From assembly GCA_032229885.1 (NCBI GenBank), contig JAVYAJ010000331.1, forward strand, positions 1 to 18,596: DNA of 18,596 nt, in the 5' to 3' direction. The translations under genes and the position numbers were made by a program. Within the stretch, counting starts at the first letter, position 1. The number at the start of each line of letters is the position of its first letter. This stretch comes from Anammoximicrobium sp032229885 (GTDB lineage Bacteria; Planctomycetota; Planctomycetia; Pirellulales; Pirellulaceae). Below, in pieces: positions 8,248 through 16,800 of this stretch. The notes beneath the pieces were generated by a model, which saw nothing but the letters and a program-made list of their open reading frames with translations, was not told the DNA's origin and did not search any database.

Positions 8248-8499
8248 TCATTGCCAGGAACACTGCGAGATTCTGATCCTTTCGGCGTCTTTCACCGCCG
8301 ACAGGTGCGCGTCGTAGCCAGGAACGGCCACGTTCACTCGGGCGACGATGGCGGCGGCCGTCTTGCGGCCCCGGACAATGGCGTCGGTGAGGCCGGCGTC
8401 GCGGCAGGCGCGCGAGGCGTCGTGTCCGCCACATTTGTCGCCTGGCGTAAAGGTGCACCTCTTCGTCCGCCAGGCCTTTCGGATGGCCTGATCGCTACG
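8248..8499 (-). pseudogene. Possible gene remnant, unrecognised
   Basis: This minus-strand frame is open for 83 codons between stops and has no ATG start. Its translation (with CTFTPGDKCGGHDASRACRDAG and AAAIVARVNVAVPGYDAHL) reads as more protein-like than the competing frame, which is mostly Arg. A second protein-like frame stops at 8495, just before this one opens, as expected from one frameshift. No family was recognised. It may instead be chance in GC-rich spacer sequence. Confidence 0.2.
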
Positions 8500-8639
8500 T
8501 CATCTTGTCGGTCGCATCGCCGACGAGCGGATTGGTGAATGCGGCATACTCGCCTCGATGCATCCCGCTTCCAGGCACTCGCCCTGCGAGCTGCGGACGG
8601 TTAGGCCGGTCGCCGGGGAACAAGGATTCTGTTGGATGC

Positions 8640-9428
8640 TCACCGATTGGTGCGGATCGTCAAGTCTTCGCGCTCTCGCAGCCGGGCGGCCCGTTCGACT
8701 TCTTGATCGCGCTGGTGTTCGGCGATTTTTTCTTCCCACTTGACGCGCAGATCGGGATCGAACACGGCTGCGCCGAAGGGCAGCATTCGCAGCGCGTTCC
8801 GCACGGGTAGGGCCGCCATCTGGACCGCTTCAGACCCGTTGATGGCCATCACGTGCAGCGCGGTCCCCGAAGCCGACGCCGTGGCCTTGCAGCTCGACGC
8901 GACCTTGTCCGCGACCTGTTTGCATTGCTCCAGGTGGGCCGCGTCGCTCAGCTTCCGGCTCCACGGCTGGCCGCTGCGATACTTGATCGACGGCTTGCCG
9001 AACAGGCCGAAGTGGAGCGTGATCCCGTGGGCGCCGTAATCGTATTCGATGCAACTGCTGGTGTAGGTCACCCGCGGCGCCCCGGGCAGCATCTGGGCGG
9101 GGATATAGCAGCGTTCGCCCGTCTTGGGATGGTGGACGACCAGGATCGAAGGTCCGCCGGGCAGGATCTGGGCTTGGAACGAACGGTCGCCGGTATAGTA
9201 GTATTTGTGAACCAGCACCGTCGGCGGGATCTCCACTTGCAATCCATCCAGGGTTTGGCGCAGTTCGACCGCGGGCCGACCCAGGGGATCGGCGCTGGGG
9301 TCCAACACCTCGATCTCGTCCGTCGGCGGCACGTTCCACGGTGGCCGATGGGCGGCCACGGCCGGCGTCGCCGCCAGCGCCAGCACGGCCAAGCCGAGCG
9401 CGATATTGAGCATTACGATTTTTGCCAT
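8640..9428 (-). CDS. Exported protein of unknown function
   Basis: This 262-residue protein starts with a clear Sec signal peptide (MAKIVMLNIALGLAVLALAATPAVAA, cleavage near residue 25), so it acts outside the cytoplasm. The start at 9428 has GAGGAGG about 7 bases upstream; an upstream extension to 9572 overlaps the neighbour and lacks a signal. A beta-rich region (about 60-150) includes KYYYTGDRSFQAQILPGGP, HPKTGERCYIPAQMLPGAP and SSCIEYDYGAHGITLHFG. A Cys/Ala-rich helical part (about 165-200) and a highly charged C-terminal helix (about 228-262) follow. There is no catalytic motif. From memory it resembles lineage-specific exported proteins of Planctomycetes, but I cannot name a family. It overlaps the preceding gene by 16 bp, so the two are probably translationally coupled and may act together. 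Confidence 0.88.
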   Translation of the reverse strand: MAKIVMLNIALGLAVLALAATPAVAAHRPPWNVPPTDEIEVLDPSADPLGRPAVELRQTLDGLQVEIPPTVLVHKYYYTGDRSFQAQILPGGPSILVVHHPKTGERCYIPAQMLPGAPRVTYTSSCIEYDYGAHGITLHFGLFGKPSIKYRSGQPWSRKLSDAAHLEQCKQVADKVASSCKATASASGTALHVMAINGSEAVQMAALPVRNALRMLPFGAAVFDPDLRVKWEEKIAEHQRDQEVERAARLREREDLTIRTNR

Positions 9429-10159
9429 ACGTGCACCTCCTCGGTCGTCAACGGGGCCCGGTTGCCGTAGGTGAAGTCGATTTCCACATAGTCGATGGCG
9501 TCGAAATACCGACGGATCATGTCGGTGTTGCCCTGCCAGGGAAACCAGCGCGGCTCTTGGCGCTGGACCCAAAACGATGTCTCGCCCAGGTCGATCACCA
9601 CCGGTTGTCCCAACGGGGCATCAAGCGCGGGCTCGCCCCCGGCGGCATAGCAGCGCAGCCGGATCCTGAACAGATTCCGCTTGATATGCTCGGTCAACTT
9701 GACGGTCGGTTGATTGGTCATCATGGCGCGGTCCACGTTCGAGGACCCGTCGTCGACAGGATTCTGGTCGGCCCGCAAGTGGACCGTCCAGTCGCCGTTT
9801 TCATACAGGTTCACGCTGATCTGCGAGATCGAGCAGTGGTCGATCTGCAAGCGGGGGCGTTCGACGAACTGGAACGTCTTGGCGGCCCGCAACACCGCGC
9901 CGTCGCCAGTTCGCCGCAGCTGTTCGCGCGCCAATTCGCTCATGTCCCCCAGTGGCAGCCGATCGCGGACCAGGTGCCCGACGGCGCTGATCGAGCGCAC
10001 GGGCTGCGAAAAGTCCCGGTATTGATACTCATGATTGGGCAGCGCGCAGCGCGGCGCGGGACGGGTGGCGCCGCGATGCGGCCCCGCCGCCATCGCGATC
10101 GCCGCCGCGGCGACCACCACCGGGACCGCCAGATACGCCAAGCTTCGAGCTCGTTTCAT
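9413..10159 (-). CDS. Exported protein of unknown function, first gene of an overlapping pair
   Basis: This 248-residue protein begins with a signal peptide (MKRARSLAYLAVPVVVAAAAIAMAAG). GGAGG lies about 8 bases before the start codon. The mature part begins with ALPNHEYQYRDFSQPVRSISAVGHLV and continues as alternating predicted strands (QIDHCSISQISVNLYENGDWTVHLRADQNP, RNLFRIRLRCYAAG) to a C-terminus with DAIDYVEIDFTYGN. No enzyme motif is seen and the family is not recognised. Its 3' end overlaps the next exported-protein gene by 16 bp, implying an operon. The secretin-like giant gene lies on the same strand 740 bp upstream but is separated by repeats, so cotranscription with it is doubtful. 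Confidence 0.87.
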   Translation of the reverse strand: MKRARSLAYLAVPVVVAAAAIAMAAGPHRGATRPAPRCALPNHEYQYRDFSQPVRSISAVGHLVRDRLPLGDMSELAREQLRRTGDGAVLRAAKTFQFVERPRLQIDHCSISQISVNLYENGDWTVHLRADQNPVDDGSSNVDRAMMTNQPTVKLTEHIKRNLFRIRLRCYAAGGEPALDAPLGQPVVIDLGETSFWVQRQEPRWFPWQGNTDMIRRYFDAIDYVEIDFTYGNRAPLTTEEVHVWQKS

Positions 10160-10320
10160 GGTTCGTTCCTCCCCGACAGCGGGCGGTTAGCGCCGCAAGT
10201 CGGAATTCACCGTCCACTGCACTACTAACCTCAAACATCGTGAACTTTTAGACCATGTTTTCAGGCAGCGACAGCGTCGAGTTGTTGAAGGATTACATCT
10301 TGTGCTTGCAGTAGCTCTGT

Positions 10321-10416
10321 GTCCTCTGCGTCTCTGCGTTTCATCGACGTCCTTGCACGGGCGAACTGGCCGGGCTACAGGAAAATACGTTTTGGAAACG
10401 CAGAGACGCAGAGGAC
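10321..10416. repeat. Perfect 21-bp inverted repeat of the CTCTGCGTCTCTGCG family
   Basis: The left arm at 10321-10341 (GTCCTCTGCG followed by TCTCTGCGTTT) is perfectly complementary to the right arm at 10396-10416, with 54 bp between. Each arm is itself a tandem of CTCTGCGT-like units. A one-mismatch 16-base copy lies at 230-245. The arms could form a long stem in RNA or a cruciform in DNA. From memory, similar CGCAGAGACGCAGAG strings recur in spacers of many environmental bacteria; no mechanism is known to me. Confidence 0.7.
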
Positions 10417-10685
10417 GCTGAGATTTCGGCGGCACGTCGCAGCCGGGAGAGACGTGATAGGCGAATCACGGCGGATGGACACGGATAGCGGGGATGAAGA
10501 CAAACGATTAGACGCGATGTCTTTATTCGTGTGATTCATGGTCTTCCTCAATATTTCCCGGCCCTTGTTCGGTTGCGGCTGCGGGCTGCGCTAGGGACAC
10601 CATCGTCAAGTAGACTGGGCTGGAGCGCCTCTCTCGAAACGCGTCCACGCCACGCTCGAGGCCCCCACTCGACGCGTAGCGCATT

Positions 10686-10773
10686 GGAGGGCCACGCTCC
10701 GTCGTGGCCGAGATACTGCGCCACATTCCACGCGCGCCCGCAACCGGGCGGACGCGACGGAGCGCGTCCCTCC
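10686..10773. repeat. BIME-like pair of inverted REP-like hairpins
   Basis: At 10686-10709 the order is GGAG, stem GGCCACG, loop CTCCGT, stem CGTGGCC. At 10750-10773, on the opposite strand, it is GGAG, stem GGACGCG, loop CTCCGT, stem CGCGTCC. The tetranucleotide, the loop and the stem length are identical, while the stems differ by two compensated base pairs. A conserved tetranucleotide at the foot of a hairpin, and two such units facing each other, is the architecture of REP/BIME elements mobilised by RAYT (TnpA-REP) transposases. No RAYT gene lies in this window. A third unit, in the second orientation, is at 6128-6151. Confidence 0.65.
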
Positions 10774-10898
10774 AGGATCCCGTACCTCGCCGCGGGGGCG
10801 TTCCGGTCATTCCGCTTACCTCTATCGTGACCAGATCATGCTTCTGGCAATTCGCAAAGCCTCTCTCGTTCAGTATCCCATCACTTCGGATTTGTGGG
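10739..10898 (+). repeat. Dispersed repeat, copy B
   Basis: This is the homologue of 6122-6277 in the same orientation. GTCATT (10806) lies 56 bases from the hairpin start, exactly as in copy A. CCAGATC (10831), CTGGCAA (10844) and TCTCGTTC (10864) follow with only 1-2 base shifts. Its distal end (TTTGTGGGA) touches the stop codon of the large gene, which is read from the other strand. The two copies are clearly diverged, so the family is old or loosely constrained outside the hairpin. Confidence 0.75.
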
Positions 10899-10899
10899 A

Positions 10900-13800
10900 C
10901 TAGTTGCCTCGCACCTTGTCATCGAGCTGCGGCAGGCGTTTCAATCCCGCGGCGGCTCGCGCCCGCAGATCCTGGCCCGCCGCCGGACCGAACGCCGCGG
11001 GCGGCTGCGCCGAGGCGGCGTCCACCTGCGTATACGACGTGCGGTTGACGGAGATCGGCGCTGCGGGCTGGATGCCGACGTCGCGGGCGCCGAGCGCCGG
11101 CGACGCACCGGGATCGCGAGTCTCCGCCGGGCGCAGGAATTGCGGCGGCGGCTGGTTCATGGCCTGTGGCGCGCCCGGATACATTTGGCTCGTGCCCGCG
11201 GGCTCGTCGCCCAACCGGTTGGCGGCGCCGTCGGGCGCATCCAGCGACGGCGCGCCGGGCAACTGCCACGAGGGACGCTGGGGACGCAGGGGACTGCCCT
11301 CGCGCGAATGGCCGGGGACGAATTGCGTTTCGCCGCGGTCGGTGGGCGCATAGCCTTCCTGGAGCTGGCTGTCGTGCAGGTTCGCCCCGGGGCCGGAGTA
11401 TCCGTTGGGATGGATGCTGGGAACCGTCTGCTGGGATCGGTACAGGTCCATCCGCCGTTCGCCCGGCGGGATCCGCAGGAATTCGTCCACCTGCGAGCTG
11501 GAATGGTCGAACACCCGGTTCATGAGGACGCGTCGGCGGTTGCGGACGATGAACTCGTCGTTCGACAGACCGAGCGGATCGAGGTCGGCCACCACGGGGG
11601 CCCAGCGCAAGCCCATCAGATCGAACAGTGTGGGGAAGATCGTCGCCTGGCTGAGGATAACGTTCTGTTGCAGCGACGATTCCGCGCTGGGCAGCGGCCG
11701 GAACAGCACGCCGGCCACGGGGATATCCTCCAGCAGCGGCACGCCGCGCGCCGTTCGCGCGGCCTTCAGCGCGACCGTGTACCGGCTGACCTCGCGCAGC
11801 TCGTAGTTGCTCAATTGGACGTCCGTGTCCACGAAGTGCCGCTTGACTCGGCCCAGGTGTTTCTCGTCGGCCCGCACCGGCTCGCGGATGTTCGTGGTGT
11901 ACATATAGTTGAAGTGGAACACGACGGCCTGGCCATCGGGTTGGATCACGGGGCGGATCTCCCAGCCGGTCCCGGTCTCGAACTTGTAGATCGCCGGGTC
12001 GGGGATCAAACCCTCGAGGGCCGCGCCGAACTGGGCCCCGCCGGGCCCCTGCTGGCCCAGCACCGTTTCGGCGGTGGATGTCGACAGCCCCGGCAGCACG
12101 TTGCGCATCGTCGCCAGGCCGCCGCTGGCGCCGGCGATCGGCGACGACGTGGGCTGGCCGCCGTTCAGCTTGGCCATGGCCAGGAAGGTCGGATCCTGGG
12201 CCAACGCGCCCACGTCGTCGATCATGGCCTTGGCCCCGTTGATGGCCTCGGCGATCATGATGTCGCGTTTGGGCAGATCGAACTCCATGGTCGCCTGGGG
12301 CGAGACCTTGGCGAACGCCCGGTTGTTGGCCAGCACGTTCGTCGTCTCGACCTGGCCCATCTGGACGTCCCAGAACTGGCTGGCCTCGCGCACCTTGCGG
12401 AACGTCGGGTAGTAGAACTGGGTGTTGAAGTCGTCGTCCAGGCACGTCATCAACCGCTTGATATAGGCGTCGATGTTCGCCGTATGGGCCCGCGTGCCCT
12501 CCAACAGCTCGATGTACTTGTCCTCCATCTCGTCGACCAGCATGTCCAAGAACTTCTTGTGGTCCAGCGGCCGCCGCGCCGCGTCGGCAGCTCGGCGTTT
12601 CTCTTGATAGAGCAGATCCGACGCCAGTAATGAGCCGAGAGCCTCCCGCGTGGTCGATAGCCCCTGGAACAGATCCGCGGCCGCTGTCCGGAGGACCAAG
12701 CCGTCGATCTCCTTCTCCGCCTCGCGCCAATCGGCCAAGATCTCGGTCCAGCGGATCTGGCACGCCTCGGTCGCGTTGGTCGCATCTGCCAAGGCGCCAA
12801 GCGTCCTGTCGACTCGTGCGCCCGCCTTTTGCAGACCGTCGCGGACGTGTTTTGCTACGTGGCTATAGTACTCGAAGACAGACATCATCCGATGCAGGTT
12901 ATTCAGCAATTCATCGTCCGAGGCTTCCGCAGGTTTCGTTTTCAGAACGCGTTCCAGAATCTTGTCGGCCTTCTCCTTGTCGGCTGCTCGATGCCCTTCC
13001 AGTTTGTAGTCATCAAGGAATGTTTGAATCTGCTCGGCTTGCGAAATGAGTTCGTCTAGCTTCTTGCGCAGGAATTCATGATCTTCTTTACTATCTAGAG
13101 TCAGCGTTCCTTCCTTCGACACAGAGATCCCGATATCATGGTCCCACGGCAGATCGAAACGCAAGTTCATGTCAGGTCGCGCCGACGCCGGTTTCCCAAT
13201 ATAAAGCAGTTGAATCTTGTCGTGAAAATCCCACACGTTCTTGTCGTAGGCAAGCAGTCTGTTGCCTAGATCATTTTCATCGCCCAGGGGCTTCAAAATC
13301 TCTCGATAGTCGTACAGATCCGCAAGATCTTTCCCAAGCAGTTCGTTAAGCTTCTTGACAGCAGCCGGGCCTTGTTCCCCGTTCAGTCGGCGAGATAAGG
13401 GACCAAAGTTTGCTTTTGCGGCCTCATAGGAGTCCCCCTCAATCATCGGACCTGCTAACAGTCTGACCAAGTCAATCATGTCCACGATACGTTTCCGACT
13501 AGACTCCGCCATTTCTACGGCTTCTCCTGCATTCTTTGTCGCCCCGTCCACGTGCGCAGTCAGCACGATTGCAGGCTCGACGGCTTTCCGGCGTGTTTCC
13601 ACCATCGATTTAGCGGCGTTTCTGAGATCCTCCTTGGCTTCGTCCTCGAGCTTTTGCGCGTCCTTGAGTTCCTTCAAGTAGTTGCCCTGTCGCTGCTCGA
13701 TGACGGCGCGTTCCATCACCCGCTGCTTGACTTCCATTTCGACGATCAGGCGGCTTTTGAAGATCTGCGCCAGGCGGACGAACTCGCGTTGAATGGGGGT

Positions 13801-16800
13801 CATGGTGTCGTCGGCGGCGATCTCGGCATCGAACATCCCGCGGAGGGATTGGAAGCGGGCGTTGCCCGACAGCAACTGGAACTCGTCGCGTTTACAGTAT
13901 TTATCGAACAGCTTGTGCTTGCCGTCGCAGGTCAGGCCGGCCTCGAAATAGTTCTGTTCTGCCATGGGCAGCTCGCCCGCCATCATGCCATCGAAGGCAT
14001 GAAGGATCTCGGCTCGGATCGTGTTCTTGGCCAGGGCCATGATGAACAGCGCCGAGGCCAGGCTGGTCGAGTCCATCGAATGGAGCGACAACAGCTTGTT
14101 GCCGGTCTTGAGGAATTCCGAATCCATGGCCTCCAACTCGCGGATGAAATCCTCGCCGAAGAACGCATGGAGATACTTGCGGTCGCGCTCCTCCTGCGTC
14201 AGGCCCGGGATGCCGCCCAGTTCGCTGGCCCGCTGGGCGGCGACCGTCACGATGGCCTTGCGCAACATCTCGGCCGATTGGAGCGTCAGGAAGCGGGAAT
14301 GATCCACGAAGCGTTGGATCCTGCCGGCCACGTTCTCCATCCGGTCGCCCTTTTCGCCGTTGATCTGCACGGTATGGACGGCCACGCGCACCTGGCCCAC
14401 CGGCGCATCCAACTGGTTGATCATGGTGCGGATGGTATTGATGCCCTTGATCGGACCGCGCAATTGGATCAGGCCCTCGCCGATCACGGAGACGGAAACC
14501 TGGTTGACGGGATCCTTGGAATTGGGGTTCCCCGGTGCAAAGGTATCCGGATCCGCGTGGGCGGCCGCGACCTCGCGGCGGAACTGTTCGTCGCGAGCGC
14601 GGTCCTCCGCGGCCGTGGCTTTATGCCAAGCCTCCGCGGCCGCCGCTTCGATCGGACGCAACGCCTGGACTCGATCCGAAGCGGCCTTCGCGGCGTTGCG
14701 AGCCTGTTCGGCCACGGTCTCCAAACGCGCCAGATCCTGCTCGAGCTGCGCGGCGCGAGCCTGCAGCGCCGTCTGATCGCCCCCTGGCGCGCTTCCCAAG
14801 GCTGCAATTTGCCGTTGTTCCAAGGCCGCCTGGGCTGCGTGGTCGGCGGCCTGGGTGGCCCGGGTTTGGGCTGCTTGCAATTCCCGTTCGGCTGCGCGCG
14901 TCTGCCGGGCCGTCTCGCTGGCCCGGCGTTCCTTTTCTTGACGCTCGGCGGTTGCCTGGTTGGCGATCTGCCGCGCCTTGTCCGCTAGTTGCTGTTGCAT
15001 CTCGACGGCGGCACGATTGTAGGACTGCGCATCGCGATTGATGATCTGGGCGATGCGATGCGCGTCGCGATAGTAGTACAGGCGCGAGACCCTCGTTTCG
15101 ACATGGTCTGAAGGGTTGAATCCGTTGGTGAACTCGCGCGGTTCGGTGTATTCGGGGAACTCGATCTTCGGCGCTCGAGGACCGGTGATGCCTCGGCTGA
15201 CCGTGGGGGCCTCGCCATCCACCGGCATGAACAGAGTGACGTGGTAGTCGTCCACCATTGTATTGCCGAAGAGGTCTTGAATTCCCTTCTTGACCGTGAA
15301 GTCATACACGCCGGGGGCCACCGCTTCACTGATCGTAAACGTAACCACGTTGTCCTGTTGGTTGAAGTTTGGCGCGCCCAAAGAAATGGTTACTTGAGTG
15401 TTTCTTTCGTCCTTCGACTTCATTTCGAACTGTGCCTCAAGGCCGGTTGCAGCGATTCTCACGTTCGGATCGAAATAGATCCGGATGGTTGTCGGCTTGG
15501 GCGATGTGGCCAGATTGATCGGATCTACCTGTTGCACGCTTGGCGGCGTGGTTCCGACGTGTACGGTAATCGGCCCGGTTCGCTTGCCAATAGTTTTGCC
15601 CTGCACGACGGCGGCGGTAAAGGAATACTTGCCATCGCGAGCGACGGTATAATTCGCGCTCCAGGCATCGCTTCCCGGCTTGGCGGTCGCGATCGGTTTT
15701 TCGTCGTCGCCGGAAAAAATTACCACCCGGGCGGAGGAGTCCTTTGGTTCGCCCCCCGAGAAAGTGATCTTGCGGTTGTTGGTGTTCAGAACCCCACCCG
15801 GCCCAACGTCGTTAACCCCCGTCTCGTCCGTCGGATGCTTAGCCTTGAAATCTGGAGTGGTACCGATCAATGTCGCGTTGACAGCGTTGAGATTCACTCT
15901 GAGAGTTCCCACAGCGTGTCCCGGCGCATTGGCACCCCCACTCACAACGACTACTTCGTAAGTTAGCCCAGCCGTTGGCATCCCTGGAAAGAGCAGCTTT
16001 GCGTCCCAAACACCGTTCGCTTCGACGTTCAGTTTTTCATCGAACACGGCTTCACCCAGAAAGGTCTTCTCGCCGGTGGAAGGATGGAATAAATGAAACG
16101 AGAGATCTTGGGACTTTGGAGCGCCCTGTCCTTGAAGACGGAAGTATTGGTCGTAGATGTCGATAGACGGCGGAACGGCGGAAACGCCCGACGGATCTGC
16201 ATACTTGTTGTTTGAGATGTGCGTGATCGACGGTTGGGTCGGCGACTGAACGCTCGGTAGCCGCAGCCAGATAGTGCCCAGATCATCCGACCCGTTCATG
16301 AACGTAACTCTTTGTGTCGTAGTCTGTTCGGCAAGTGTAACAATCGCGGACCACTCAGACGCACCGTCTTGATTGACGCTGACCACATCAAGGGACGTTT
16401 CGAGCAACTTGGCGGTGAGGTCGCGGGGTCGCGGTCCGGTGCCCCTGATCGTTACGTTCTTGCTCGCGTCAAGTAGCAAAATCCTGCGTGTCGGCTCAAC
16501 ATTCCAGATGTAGTCACCTTGCTTGACTTTAGTGATGGCGGGCGGTTGTGAGCTTGGCTCTGCTCCAGGCGCGGCCAGGGCGACCCCCAAGGGCAAGGCC
16601 GCGGACGCGACGCGAACGCGTGACTCGTCGGTATCGTTTACGGCGGCAGCGTTGCGAGGAATCGGCCCCAGCGGGGTATCGCTCGGCAAGCGATCGGCGA
16701 TCCGGGCCGGTTCGCGCGGCGGCGATTGCGTCCGCACGCGACGGTCCGCCCGCGACCACAAGCCCAACCCACCGAGAATCACTAGAAGCACAAGCGACAC

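Larger units (their letters stand above)
7973..8639. other. Spacer with possible decayed coding remnants
   Basis: This 667-bp stretch lies between genes on the minus strand. The part nearest the DUF1559 gene is its leader and promoter region. The rest (about 8248-8620) has protein-like reading in two minus-strand frames but no complete gene. One frame ends in GEYAAFTNPLVGDATDKMT and stops at 8495. Another is open from 8499 to a stop at 8248 with no ATG and includes DKCGGHDASRACRDAG. The pattern fits a gene broken by a frameshift, but neither piece is recognised. Confidence 0.4.
10160..10899. other. Repeat-dense spacer
   Basis: This 740-bp non-coding stretch holds most of the repeats seen in the window: a 21-bp inverted repeat (10321-10416), a pair of opposed REP-like hairpins (10686-10773) and a dispersed repeat (10739-10898) that ends at the stop codon of the large gene. 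Short open frames here encode Arg- and Ser-rich peptides that are translations of the repeats, so none is annotated. Confidence 0.7.

Noticed and set aside
10523..10810. Small minus-strand open frame in the repeat-dense spacer
   Set aside because: Its peptide (with SWRDALRRVR) is the translation of the REP-like hairpin and its flanks, so it is an artefact of the repeat.
10894..12630. Plus-strand open frame of 578 codons opposite the 3' part of the giant gene
   Set aside because: Its composition is that of a GC-rich antisense shadow, while the minus strand has the secretin-like motifs.
13552..14988. Plus-strand open frame of 478 codons opposite the middle of the giant gene
   Set aside because: It is antisense to the continuous helical and coiled-coil coding sequence and has no recognisable domain.
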